Assembly (NCBI RefSeq): GCF_003590095.1
Contig: NC_039483.1
Coordinates: 4,774,001 to 4,838,000, forward strand
Direction: 5' to 3'
DNA length: 64,000 bases
From: Trichoplusia ni
Taxonomy: Eukaryota; Arthropoda; Insecta; Lepidoptera; Noctuidae
Position 1 is the stretch's first letter, and each line of letters begins with the position of its first letter. The notes beneath the pieces were generated by a model. That model was given only the letters and a program-made list of their open reading frames with translations. It ran no database searches and was not told where the DNA came from. Below are positions 1 through 12,200 of this stretch, one piece after another. The translations under genes and the position numbers were made by a program.

Positions 1-520
1 TGGAGATTCCCCCCAAGTGGACTTTGAAGATCCATTTTAGGCTGCATGTTTGAATTCACCTGAGGATTATTGTAAGAATCCCTTTGAGGAGTATTGTATG
101 AGTCTATTTGAGGGGAATTATAAGGATTTATTTGAGCCTGCACGTGTAAATCCGTTTGGGGGGAACTATAAGGATCCATTTGTGGTTGCACGTGAGCTTC
201 TACTTGAGGGTCATTGTAAGAATCCCTCGCAGGGACATTGTAAGAATCTATTTGGGGGGAATAATAAGAATCCACTTGAGGTCTTTTGTAGGAGTCCATT
301 TGGGGGGCATCGTTTGAATTTATTTGAGGAGAGCTATGAGGAACAGTTTGAGGTTGCTGGTAAGAATCCATTTGAGGGGGAATGTTTGGATCCATTTGAG
401 GTTGAATGTAGGAATCCGCCTGAGGGGAGTTGTAGGAATCAATTTGAGGTTGCTTGTAAGAATTTGCTTGAGGGAAATTGTTAGAATCTATTTGAGGTGA
501 GTTGTAGGAATCCATTTGTT
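1..520 (-). repeat. Coding octapeptide repeat (PQxDSYNS) in SPH1 tail
   Basis: On the minus strand the last visible exon encodes about 20 imperfect copies of an 8-residue unit, PQ(I/M/V)DSYNx, with a 24-nt DNA period. It stays open to the window edge. The opposite strand is also open over most of it, giving a false plus-strand reading frame at 50-484. The unit is rich in Gln, Asn, Tyr and Ser and looks like a disordered, secreted structural tail. Confidence 0.85.
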
Positions 521-3500
521 TGTTGTTATCTGGTGGGGTTTGTAGATGTCCATAAGGATCTCCTCGCACTTCAAAATTTTGACGAGGTTGCTCGTATATT
601 TGGTCATAAACTTGATCATATTGTGATGGTTGCTGTCCACCTTGCTGTTGTTTTCTCAAATTTAATAAAGGATTTGGAGATTGATTTTCCAATGAGTCAT
701 TCTTTTGGATCTCAATAACTTGTTCTTTTTCTTGGTCATCGAGTCCATCGAGAAGCTCTGTATTGTTTGTATTATTGTTAATGTCATTAGTGGGCCTCAT
801 TTGCAAAACAAACTCGTCATCACCTTGCCTCAAATATTCAAGTGACTCTTCTCCACCATCTGGGACGGCTCTCAGTGTGGTATCCTTAGGCCAAACAACA
901 TTGACTTCCTTAACTCTGTCTCCCTCTCTTGTAATGTTTAAGTTGCATTCTTCACGTCTACAAAAAATACAGTTATTATAATTTTTTTCGCTTTTATTCT
1001 ATTTCCTTTAATTTTATCTTATTATCCTAACGATTAAGCTCTTGATTTCACATAAGCCTAGCTGTAACCGTATAACTCAAGTTTAGACATATAAAAAAAG
1101 GATTTGTGCAGACAATCGGACTAAGTCATTAATATATCAATACTAGTCCTGACTACGTATTTTTTACTTATTATGACACTTTTCATTAACTGGGGTAGGT
1201 AATTACAATTTATCTCTATAAACAATTACCGGATTATCTCATAAACTCTTCAAATCAAATTTTGCGTGTTAACGCAAGCTTGAGACCATATATAGGTAAA
1301 TATTATATTGCTATATAAAATATTACTCTTTCCTTCTGAACCTACCTTTAACAGGGTACACTATAATTATGACATATTTTTACATTTTATTCAGCGTAGT
1401 CGTCATTTTACCTATTTCACGCATTGAACAGGGTGGAAGGGACATGCAATGGTTAACTTCGCGGAAATACTTAAATTTATGTACTAATCATTCTTAAAGA
1501 AATCATTTATATCGAATAATAATTAATCGATTAGAAAAAATCTGAAAACCCACGTTTTTTAATATCACTCCATTCAAATTTTATCAAATTTTTAAAAGTT
1601 GCAAATTGAATTGTCGTCAAGCAGATTTGAACTTCGAGACATGGAAGGTACCCTGAAAATTTCAGCCTGCTAGCTTATCGGGAAGTGCCTCAAAATTGAG
1701 TTGCGAAAATCCAAACAAGATAGTGATTGTATAAAAAGGTACGAGACGTAGCCCTGGCGTATCTTTCAGTAAACCCATCGAGTTTGGGTTCATTTAATTT
1801 GCCTTGACTAGTTCTCTTCGTGTTTCTAAATTGGTTCGGGGGTTTTTAAATTTTTAATTTATATTATTTTCTTTTATGGAAGGATGTGTTTATAAATACC
1901 TACTCCTACGGCTTAGGGCGGGAAAAGATTCGAAAAAATGGCCATCACTCACACTACTGCCTAAACCTACATTAGGCCTCAAAATATATCACATTCCACA
2001 CATACAACACACACTCATGAAACTTAATCTAAAAGTCTTCACTTTACAATTACTGGGGACTTAACACAAACACGGTGCAGCATACGTTTCGTAACTGAGT
2101 AATAAATAATATACATTATTAAAAAAAAGGGTTTCTTTTGATTCTTCTTTGATAACTTATACGGGAACGATAAATGTTTGGCGAAATCATTCTATCTGTT
2201 GAATGATTGAACATAGTAGTTTCTACATTTATTGGTAAAAAATTACACATTTCTTTGCATCAATTTGCTTCGTAATGTATGTTTTAGAAAATATTCGTTT
2301 AATTGGAAGAAATAATAGGAAATTGAATAATAAAAAAGATTATAAAATTGCATGATAGTCGATAACTGCTGACAATTTATTGACAATTATTATTAAACAT
2401 GAAACTTATGCAACGAGTTTATCGATGTACATTGTCTGAATATCGTTACACGTAACTATGTAACATTCTCGCACGCGCCGTTCCGCAGCCGGTGACGCAG
2501 TGGATTATTCCGATCTGTCACCCCGCCCCCCAGGGTGTCCCCTCAGGGTGTCATTAAAAAAAAAATTAATCTGTCCCCCTGTTACCAATGAGGGCCAGTT
2601 ACCAATAGTTGATTTGATATGGTGGTAAATGACGCATATTTGAGCTGGTGTACTATTGATAAAACCTCTTCAGGCAGTTTAGACGTCACATATCAAGTTT
2701 TAATTTAAAGCGAACAAAAAATGTAATATTCATGAAATCTGAGATGAAAAATGCCAACGGAGGGGGTTCTGGAAACATGTCCACAGTCTCTGGAAAATGG
2801 AACGCGTCAGTGTCCCTTCCACCCTGTAAACTCAATTTTAAGCAAGGTTAGAGCTTAAAACGTTTTTTAACCCAGGCTGGAAAATGGGGCATGCGTTATT
2901 CATTGAAATTAATCTTTCCACATCTTTAAAACGACGTAGGTTCTTTGCGTCGCGGGCAAAAAGTAGTAAATAAATAATAACTTACACCGCATTATCCATG
3001 ACCAACATACATTTAATAATATGACCCACAGTTGATGTGCTGGTGAAGAGAAGAGGGGCGCGACACTCGTACTTTTCGTTAATAAACCCAGTTAGAGCTA
3101 TTCCCAATAAAATCTCTTTTTTGCCAATAAACCGAATTAGGGGCCCACCGTGATCATTCTACAACAAATAATTCAATTATTTAACAAAACTTAACTAACT
3201 ACGGAAATTTTAGAGAAGAAGAGTGATAGAATGTAATAATTGTAATATTCCAAAACTTTCACACAACGCCATCTAGTCTCAAACTAAGCAAAGCTTGTAT
3301 TATGAGTACTAGACAACTGATAAACATACTTATATATTTTTAAATCCATACATAATATAGATAAATTACACCCAGACAAAACAAATGATCATGCTCATTA
3401 CACAAAAAAATTGTCCTGGGTGGGAATCAAACCCCACGACCTCCAGTATAGCAGTCAGGGCCACTAACCACTAGACCAACAGGCGAGTCATGTATATAAT

Positions 3501-6500
3501 GGTCTAAGAGCCCGTGGACGCCAGACGTATGTTATTTCATAAAAGCTGAAACTTGGTCAGCAGGTGCACCCAATATAGGTAAGAATGATGGTCGATTATG
3601 GAGTTTGGGTCATGGTGGCTTTGCCACATAAACGGTACTAAAAGTGCCAGGCAAGGGGTTGGAACTATGTATCAAAAGTCTCTAGCTAATAAGAAAACAT
3701 CATCTACCCAAGTATTAATATAAAAATCAGCTTTTTATTATCACGTAAGTTAAATTACAATTACATGAACATTAAAGGCAAGGGATTGCCACTATGCTAT
3801 TGGCAATTTTTATTAGAAGTGTTATTTATCTAAATTTTGGAATATACTCACAGATTGACTGTATAAAAGATAAAAAATGTTAAATAGTGTAAAATGTAAA
3901 GAAGTCTGAGGCACCTTATTCCGATTTAAAAATTCTAATTCCAATGCATTTTGTTCCTAATTCTGAGTGTAAAAATATTTAGGAAAGGAGAAAGGCAAAT
4001 CTCTTTATTGTCTTTGGATTTTAAATCAATCTTAGTATTTAAAAATGCTCGGTATTTAAAAACTTAATTTTCTCCTCAATTCGTGAAGAAATACTCAAGA
4101 GTTAAGTGTTTTCGATAAAAAATATAAACCTAATAATATTTTGAACTAAACAAAAACTCACACAATATAAAACTATCATCTTAAACACTATTTAGCAAAT
4201 TTAGTATGAAACATGCATTCAAGTAGCTGCTAGCCTTAAACTGAGCGATTATTAGAAAACCTACACATACTAAAGTCATCATTAATTGTAAGACTATTTG
4301 TGTGTGTACATAAATTATTAAAAAAACAGCTAAATTATTAATTAAATAAGACCTTGCTTTGATAAGACCGTTTTTTTTTACAATATCGAAATATGGTGCC
4401 TTTACCTTAGTAAATTAAATTTGTTATTTTTTCGCCTTTTCCGATTTTTTTTCAAATTTTCTCACCGTTTAAACCTTCCCTGGACTTCTACGAATACTTC
4501 AAGACTAAAAAAAGCCAAACATATTATAGTATTGAACTTTTCTTTATTGCACATATTATTATATGTTTTTAATGAATTATTTCTGTTTGTACATAAATTA
4601 GTTAATTTTACAGTTAAAGGCACTATAACATAATCAATTAAGTGAAAACTTATTATTAAAAATACTAGTTTCTGATTTTTCCTCTGTAGTTATTTACTTA
4701 TTAACCTATCTGCATGCCAAATTTGAACTTTCTAGGTCATCCGGATCTGGGTTAGAATTCTAATGTATAGGTCAGTCAGTCTAAATGTCGATTTTTCGAT
4801 GTTCATATTTATATTCGTTAGAGATATGTTTTCGAAAATTAGAGTGCACATGCATCTCGTAAGTCTCATTATATGGGCCAAGCTAATTTTAAATGTTTAT
4901 GTGAAATTGTTTTGGAGTTACGAGTCGGTCAAAGGTGGCTCTAAATGGTTCGTGTAATATAACACACGGTGCTGCTTGCCATCTGTTACATGTACTTGGC
5001 TCCGATATCATGAGCACGGCGTTAGAATGAATTTTATACTTTTTCTAGTAGGTAAGTGATACTTATAAGTTTTTATTAATTTTGAAAGAATATCATGGGA
5101 ATAAATAGGCTAGTTGCCACAATTTTTATTATTTGATAGAACGGTTCATTACGATTACATAACACCATAAAAAAAAATATTTTTTTCTGAAGCACCTATC
5201 CTAATATATTTTGAATTTTAAAATTTATTTTCGCCATGATGGTCTATTAATTATCTGTGCCGTGACGTGACTATTCTTGCAAACACTACGCGTGACTGTC
5301 ATAATCTTTTTATCGGAACTCAAAACCATATCTTCGAAAGGATTACATGATAAATATAGTAATTACCACTATTGTATCGTGCGGGAATGTAAGAATACAT
5401 CAATACAGAACCCAGAGAAGTTGTGGATTAAAGTACCCACTGATGAGAATATGCGAAACACCTGGTTAAAAGAGATCCCGTAACTCTGTCCAGTGGAACT
5501 GCAGTGTATTTCTGTGTATTTTTACGTGAAATAAATAATCTTCAAGGCATTTAAATGAAAGACCACGAATAACATAATGTCAAACGCTAGTTTCAGCGTT
5601 TGACATTATGTTGTTTACAATATTGGTGACGTAGAAACATGGCAGGCGGTGTTTTCAAGCAAGAGAAAAAAAGTAAGAGTTTCAGTTGAATTTTTACAGC
5701 AATCCTTTATTAATATTTATTTAAGTTTATATATTTCGGACCCTTGCATAGAATAATATTTGAATTAAAAGTTATTTTCATAAATGGTGACATGAGGCAA
5801 CTTGCCTATTGTAAGTGTTAGTGTTAGTGTAAAGAATACGTGAGGCTTTAATTTCTTTAATTAATAATAAAATACGTTCTTACCTGGCAAAATAAAGGCA
5901 TTGACGACGCCTTTTGTCTTCTAGTTTCGTTGTATTGTGTGTCATTTCCACCAATTCCACCAAATTCAGGAGTTTTAAACTAAGAAAACATAAAAACATT
6001 GTTATTTTTTGGAAAGTTATTTCTGTTACTCATTTTGTGCGTGTTGTTTCAATTGGTATGCAACAGTGATTCGTGAGCAATAACCATTTATTTATATCAA
6101 AAATTATATTTTTGTCTCAAACTTTTATTAATTTTCATGCAAATAGTTTAAAAATGGTTTAGGTACTATTTGTAAAAAATATATTATTGCCCACCCTTCG
6201 TAGCGAAAAGCGTGAAAATGAGTAAATAACTTGGGGTATGGACTTCTTGTTATTTTATTGGAACATTTGAATAAAATCTATCCAGCACTTTTAAATATTT
6301 TTTGGCTCGTAGTTACATATGTACACTCAAAAATTGTAAAATTATAGCTTTGTTTTTGTTATAATACGTTGACCAAGAAGCATTTTGAAAATAATATATC
6401 CCATGTACAATTTTCTTTATTATAATTAATTAAGCCGGCTGTGAAGCTTACCCGTATTCAAAGAAAAGGCTAGTCTAAAGACTATAAAATAGTTTTCTCT

Positions 6501-8196
6501 TTATACTTACGGATCTATCCACAGTTTTATTAAGGTATTCATGTGATCTCTTTACTATAACATGAAGATCGTAACCGTCTGCATCCATTTCTGCACGATT
6601 TAATTGTGCGCATATTAGTTTATAGTCATAGATCAATGTTTTCAAATACTTATTACTTTCAGATGATTTTTCTACACATGTTGAGTTTAATACGATTCTT
6701 AAGCTTCCTTCTTGAAGTATTTCTCCATTACTGTCCTCGAGGTTTGATTCATTGGGCTAAAAATAAAAGATATCATGTCTTAATAAGTTATCTTTGTAAT
6801 TCGGTATAAAGCGAAAAGCGAATAGCGCCTACTGAAAAGTTGTCATTGTTATTTTTATTTCAATCAATTAATAAAACTTAGTCTATCGTGATGCATGTCA
6901 TAGGTGTTGCAAATGGGCCTTCCTCAAATTAGGCCACTACTCCCAGTCTCCTAGGGTTGCAATCACTTCATCAATGCGTTAGGCGGACGATCGGGAGAAG
7001 TGGCGCAACTTGGTGGATTTATTAATTAATGTTCACTAAATGGATAAAAATGACTAAAAGTTGTTTAAACTTACGTCTCTTGCTACTGTTCCTCCCCAAC
7101 CAAAGAATAGAACAAATGCTCCCGGTTCTTCAAATTTTTTATCATAGTTTATTTCTATGGTGTTTGGTACATAAGAGCAAATAAGTTTGAAGCTGGTATC
7201 ACTAAAGTCATATGGTTTCTCCACCAACGCTACCCCGACATCCCTCCACAACCAAACGGAAGGGTCTGGCGCCGATATAGCATAATCTATAGTTGTAATT
7301 AAAGGTCAGTTACAGTTAAAAATACACTGTTATGATGTGATAATGAATATATTAGCTAAAAGGGAAATGGAATTACCTTCAGTAGTGTAGAATTTTACGA
7401 CTTTTTGTTTTTTCTCTTTAGTGCAGATATTTTCGTCTATGTTATCCGCATTAACATACTTTTTGTAGCCGGCTATAGCATAAATGTTCTTCATTTCAAC
7501 AAGGCATGCCGCTGAGGTCAATATCTTTTGGTCCGTTACCAATGTACCTCCACAGAGCCAAGAGTCGTAGTCACCTCTTGAGTACGGCGATTTAACAAAG
7601 TATACCTGAAACAAAGCCAGTCTATCTTTGTATCATTACTACACGCTTCTGCAAAAATGCTCAATCTGTGATTATTAGAGTTAACGAGGGTCTGGACTTA
7701 TATAATACAGTAGCTAAAAAAGATTTTTTTACAAAAAAGCCTTTTTTTTCTCCAGCCATTTCTTCTTTACTTTTTAAAAAACCACGAGATCTAAAATTTA
7801 ATTCGATAACTTACCAAGGGTGCGTAGATTAAAAGTTTACAAAAAATAATCATAAAATGCAATGTTACTCATTTCAAAATTGTAAAAGTAAAGGAAAGAA
7901 TAAACAAAAAAGGGAACTTAAAGCTGATAACATAAAAAGAACCTCTTAAAATATTATTTTAGTACTTATAGAAAATACTTGCCACGTAGTTCTTTCCCCA
8001 CACAATTTCTCGTCCATAAGCAACGCAAAAACAGACTGAAGAAAAAAAAATAGCTTTTACTCTTTTTAATCTACCTCTATCATCTTACTAATTAAAAGAA
8101 TTAGTACTTAGTACACATGATGACTATGATGTCCTACTCACGCTTGAAACTAGCCACGCAAATAATAATTATACAAGAGTGCTTCAACATCATCAT
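1..8196 (-). CDS. SPH1: secreted serine protease homologue, inactive, with octapeptide-repeat tail (3' end beyond window)
   Basis: Exons, read on the minus strand: 8196-8142, 8035-7983, 7605-7377, 7286-7075, 6756-6511, 5979-5884, 3158-2986, 957-<1. These give at least 673 residues in one frame. Exon 1 encodes a hydrophobic signal peptide starting MMMLKHSCIIII; two more in-frame ATGs follow the first directly. Chymotrypsin-fold landmarks: LCGG near residue 54, TSAAC (Ala69 where catalytic His is expected), Asp128 in WRDVGVAL, GWGG, and NDHGGP (His300 at the Ser195 position). Two of the three triad residues are therefore lost. The activation-site-like Arg-Ile of the paralogues is degraded here. 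Intron 2 has a GC donor. Exon 8 runs straight into the tail, so the intron that splits exons 8 and 9 in SPH4 and SPH5 is absent. The tail is Gln/Asn/Pro/Tyr-rich. Substrate and role are unknown; secretion and lack of proteolysis are inferred. Confidence 0.8.
958..2985. other. SPH1 intron 7 (2 kb)
   Basis: AT-rich intron between the NDHGGP exon and the tail exon of SPH1. It has a GTAAGT donor at 2985 and its acceptor AG at 959-958 (minus strand). It holds one dispersed repeat (1545-1745); I see no other gene or RNA in it. Confidence 0.7.
1545..1745 (+). repeat. Dispersed repeat family E (CCCACGTTTTT... type)
   Basis: The sequence runs from an AAAACCCACGTTTTT-like start, through a segment meaning 'TTTTATCAAA...' and 'TTCAGCCTGCTAGCTTATC', to a CCAAACAAGA-like end. 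Related copies are at 21715-21905, 38925-39130, 49858-50050 (reverse), 56150-56230 (partial) and 61795-61930 (reverse). I recognise it as a common lepidopteran dispersed repeat but cannot name the family. Confidence 0.65.
3245..3490 (-). mobile_element. tRNA-derived SINE, family C, in SPH1 intron 6
   Basis: Read on the minus strand, it starts with a tRNA-like head (box A-like TCTAGTGGTTAGTGG and a box B-like GGTTTGATTCCCACC) and runs to a tail ending in AGTTTTGGAATATT. The same element sits at 9575-9845 in the corresponding intron of SPH2, and a third copy is at 35566-35745. The head resembles a tRNA but the body does not fold as one, so it is a SINE and not a tRNA gene. Confidence 0.7.
5277..5535 (+). 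pseudogene. THAP-domain relic inside SPH1 intron 6
   Basis: The plus strand encodes a C2CH THAP zinc-finger segment: CIVRECKN, then WIKVPTDENMRNTWLKEI, with a stop at 5481-5483. Past the stop, another frame continues the expected THAP sequence, LSSGTAVYFC (about 5487-5516). The domain is therefore broken by a frameshift and has no C-terminal part. THAP domains occur in P-element-type transposases and host transcription factors. It lies antisense to SPH1 and is probably a transposon or processed-gene scrap. Confidence 0.65.
5571..5612. repeat. Perfect 18-bp inverted repeat (hairpin)
   Basis: Arm 5571-5588 (AACATAATGTCAAACGCT) is the exact reverse complement of 5595-5612, separated by a 6-nt loop. 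It lies 60-130 bp after the THAP relic, so the two may be parts of one dead element. Confidence 0.8.
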
Positions 8197-8320
8197 AGTA
8201 ACATTGAAAAATATTTATATTAAACATAAAATTATCAGGCGCAATTTCGTTGAGCGCTCAGGCATAGAATTGATTCAAACCACAATAAAAAGTGTTTGAT
8301 AGGAATTTGAAATAAAAGTA
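8136..8320 (-). promoter_or_regulatory. SPH1 5' end and upstream region
   Basis: Upstream of the SPH1 start (8196), read on the minus strand, is an AT-rich stretch with AATATAAATATTT at about 8211-8224. That is too close to the ATG to be a safe TATA call. No other core-promoter element stands out. Confidence 0.3.
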
Positions 8321-8466
8321 TATTTTTGAATAGCCAATAATCAACAGAAACTGAAAATGAATAGTTCTAACTACTATATCCTGATGATACAAAGTTATTG
8401 ATAAATTGTTTTAATAGAAGCGAAGCACTTATACCTAATGAAGATATAAACAGTACAATATTATTC

Positions 8467-8640
8467 ATCATCATTATCCCAATTATTTTATTTGGGGTCG
8501 GCGCAAATGTCTTCTTCTTCCATAACTTTCTATCAGCCGTCATCTCACAAGAAACACTCTTTACAGCCATATCGTCTTTCACATAATCCATCCATCGTTT
8601 CTTTGGTCGTTCTCTTCCCCTATATCCATCCACAATATTA
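8467..8640 (-). mobile_element. LINE fragment: C-terminus of an endonuclease/reverse transcriptase ORF
   Basis: The minus strand reads GYRGRERPKKRWMDYVKDDM, then AVKSVSCEMTADRKLWKKK and APTPNK. This is the characteristic C-terminal tail of a lepidopteran RTE-like non-LTR element. A better-preserved copy is at 23303-23545. It is truncated at both sides and cannot be functional. Confidence 0.75.
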
Positions 8641-8725
8641 TTAGCTGGTTGAAAACTATTGTTACCTTTAATATTATAGAATTAATTTGGACATATTTGT
8701 TACATAATTTAAGAAATCCAAGATA

Positions 8726-8880
8726 AAGAAAACTGTGATCTATTTCATCTCACGTTTCTCCATGAAATACAAGTACAGTATCTGCATAACTGAGTAAATC
8801 AAGAAGAGAGTTGTTGATAATGCACTATCTTGTGATACATTCATTTTCATAAGTCCCTCATTAAAGACTTTAACTCTTGT
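8726..8880 (-). mobile_element. Decayed LINE reverse transcriptase palm fragment
   Basis: The minus strand reads SALSTTLFLIY and then, after a frameshift, LSYADTVLVFHGET, a stop, and DEIDH. This is the YADD box of a non-LTR reverse transcriptase with one Asp codon deleted. The frameshift, deletion and in-frame stop make it a dead fragment in the SPH1/SPH2 spacer. Confidence 0.7.
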
Positions 8881-8929
8881 GTCACTGTTTTAAATCTCAA
8901 ACATTCAAGTCACATACATAGGTAGCAAA

Positions 8930-9082
8930 AGAACATCCAGACTCAGGACAAGTATTCGTGGATCACACAAATGATTATTATCACGCGGGATTCAAAACTG
9001 CAATACGTTACGCTCAATATCTATGGCGTAGACCTCAACCATTCCTCTATTTGTGCAGTCAACGCAAATGTAAAAAGAAAAC
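8930..9082 (-). mobile_element. tRNA-derived SINE, family A (reverse)
   Basis: It contains the reverse-complement SINE signature CCCAGACTCAGGACAAG, then GTGGATCACACAAATG, a decayed box B, and GACCTCAACCA. It produces a false plus-strand reading frame. It lies just 3' of SPH2. Other copies are listed at 17714, 19907, 49392 and 61155. Confidence 0.7.
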
Positions 9083-9165
9083 AATTCATAATTCTAAAAA
9101 TAATTTATTGTCAGAGTACGGTAGTTTTATGGTTAATAAGCCTTCCTTGGTGAAATTAACGGGTT

Positions 9166-9171
9166 TTTATT
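9166..9171 (-). terminator. Polyadenylation signal AATAAA of SPH2
   Basis: A canonical AATAAA on the minus strand, about 46 nt after the SPH2 stop codon. It supports the tail-less gene end. Confidence 0.5.
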
Positions 9172-9216
9172 TTGATGCTGCTTACTTTTCTTTCTGGTAC
9201 TTTTTGTTAAGTGGTT

Positions 9217-12200
9217 TTATCCGTAATTATCAATTTTGTTTGACCACGATATACTTTCTTCAATGACTTGAAAACCTTTTTCTTTTTGCAAATATAAGCA
9301 TGCTGATTGCCTCGAACTATGAAAATGTTTGAGGAAATGTAGCAAAAAATCTCTATTTTGAAACTGTTATTGAACATAGTCGATACCAACTTACAATCGA
9401 AGGACGCAGTTCAGGAATTCTCCATTGCTATGTGTACTGGTATACATAAACGGACCAACACATTCCATGTTCTTGTTAACTTGAAAGCCGCATGCTACGC
9501 CAATGACGTACTCTCGTCCGCCAATCCATGAAACAAGGGGCCCGCCGTGATCATTCTAACAGAAAAATAATAATAATATTCCACAAGTTTTACACAACGC
9601 CATCTAGTGTCAAACTAAGCAAAGCTTATACTAGACAACTGATGTATGTGTGTATGTAATTAAAAATATTTAAGTAACATTTAAATATTTCTAAATACAT
9701 GCATACATGTTATAGATAAATTACACCCAGGCACAGAACAAATGATTGTGCTCATCATACAAACATTTGTCCTAAGTGGGAATCGAACCCGCGACCTCCG
9801 GTATAGCAGTCAGGGCTACTAACCACTAGACCAACATGCCAATCAAATAGATTCAAAGAAGTCAATACATTAGAAAATTCTAAAAACCCACGTTTTTGAA
9901 TGCCACCCCATTATTTTTTTAACAAAATCGGTCCAGCTCTTTTATAGCTGTGGATCCGCGATTTTCGCCATAGATTAGAACCACCATCCCGGTCAGCATC
10001 CCAATCTGCATGTATGTATGTTTTCTGAATAAATAAATAAAAATCATTATTATTACACACCTGACATGGCCCATGCCTCCTTAAGTCTCGTTGTGTAGAG
10101 TTTTCGTTGAAAACAGGATTTGTGTTATAAGTACTAAGGACTTCGTCACCTGTAAACTTGATATAATACATTAATACTCTATACTAATATATAAAGCTGG
10201 AGAGTTTGTTTGTTTGTTTGTTTGAACGCGCTAATCTCAGGAACTACTGGTCCAAATTGAAAAATTCTTTTTGTGTTGAATAGACCATTTATCGAGGAAG
10301 GCTTTAGGCTATAAACCATCACGCTGCGACTAATAGGAGCGAAGATCCAATGGAAAATGTGAAAAAAACAGGGCAGGTATAAATCATAACTTATATCTTC
10401 TACCCACGGGGACGAAGTCGCGGGCAACAGCTAGTAGATAATAAATTACTGTTGATCAATGGATTAACACAACGTAACTTATAAGGTTGATATTTTTAAC
10501 TAGACAGTGTTAATTTCCAACTACCTTCAATTTTTTAAAATAATACTTATTCTGTATAGATTATTACATCGTACAGAACTGAGAACTGTATTTCTTTTTT
10601 TTCAAATAACTTACTACGTGACCTATTACGAAGCCAAAAATATTATTTTTACTGTTTTTTTTTCTCTTTGTCTATGCAACCTCCTGAAATATGTCGAAGA
10701 GTTCTGGATAGATTTGATTCAAATTTCCAGAGAATATTAACGGCCTCTTGTTAATATTCTATCTACCTATATACCTGGGTATTTTTAACATCATACATCC
10801 CGATTCATGGGCACTGCAAGGGCAGTCCTTGCAAAAGCACCCTATGCCTATTTATTGTTATGCCTAAGCAATCAAATATCCATCCATATAGTGTCCGTAG
10901 AGTAGCTAAGATAATATTAAATCACAAAGCAAAGCTAGTCTTGCCTTGCTCATTTCTTACCCTTCTAAAGTTATACATATTATCCTTAGTATTTTTTTCA
11001 CATGATTGATTAGAGTTCCAGTTTTGAGTATTTGATTTTCCGGTTTCATCAAGAGCACCAGGTCCCAAAGTACAAATTAGATATAAGTTTACAAGGTGTG
11101 TGATGTCAGTGTGACCCGCCAATTTACTCTTACACGACTCTTTATCAATCACCACAGTCGATGCATAGTTAACTATATCTTCATTATAGTCCATGATGTC
11201 ATCCACCTTAAATGTATCATAACATATTTGATCCCTATGTGAATGAACTTTATACATTTGTCATAAACAAAATAGTAAATGAAAAATAGCATTACAAAAA
11301 TATGATGGACAAGGGTAAAATTTACATAGAATAAATAGAATGCGTCGATCTCTAAATAAACAAGTTAATCAAAGTTAGATTTTTATGGTATAATAATAAA
11401 GTTTATTGTGCCTAAAAGTTATACACATACAATTTTCGGTTTGGAGTCTTTATTAAAGCAAATAATGCCTGTATTAAGACTCCGCTCCTTCACAACAGTA
11501 GGCATAGATTTACTTAAACACAATGTAAAAAAACGTATGCAAAAAAACAGTACAGTAAGAAAGAAAAATAAAGTGTTAACAAAAATTTAGTTATGTGAAC
11601 GATATGAGTAATATACTCGCGTTTTATTATGTTAATTAATTACGTTAATTGTGTAAAACAAATAAAATAATCACGAGTAAACCTCTGTTACGAATATTTT
11701 TTAATATTATATTTACCCCGCGGTAATATTTCTTATGGCCCCAGCCAAAAGTTAAAGCTTCGGTTCCTGGTTCTTCGAAGTAAGCTTTAAAATTTATGGG
11801 AATTATGACCGGCAGGTATGAGCAGAACATCGTGTATGTGGGATCCCGGAAATCGAACGGCGTCTCCACTTTCGCTAGAGCAATATCTCTAGAATTCCAG
11901 TGATAACTTTCGAAGTTCTCGAAATTACTATCTGTAAAGGGCCAATAAACAAATAAGTAAAAAAAGCAGACTTAGTAAAAGACTCATCGAATATTGCCCT
12001 GATGCTGACCACGATCCTCAAATATGAGGGACCGACATGAAGAGAGAGAGAAAAAAGGCAGCATTGGATTTGAATATGGCTTTTAAATATTTGTGTTATT
12101 AATCTTAGTGGAAAAAATCCACAAAAACATAACTTCCTTAATATCATGTTTTGTGTGATACAGCCGGCTTACAGACGTATAGACAGCAGAGCTTTACTGA

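Noticed and set aside
50..484. 144-codon plus-strand reading frame
   Set aside because: It is the antisense shadow of the SPH1 octapeptide repeat exon. The minus-strand frame is open to the window edge and continues the SPH1 splice frame.
9760..9845. Possible tRNA gene on the minus strand
   Set aside because: A tRNA-like head only; it is the 5' end of a family C SINE with copies at 3245 and 35566.
10061..10149. SPH2 exon 6 starting at 10149
   Set aside because: That acceptor gives 89 nt and breaks the frame. The AG 7 nt upstream gives 96 nt and keeps phase, as in SPH1.
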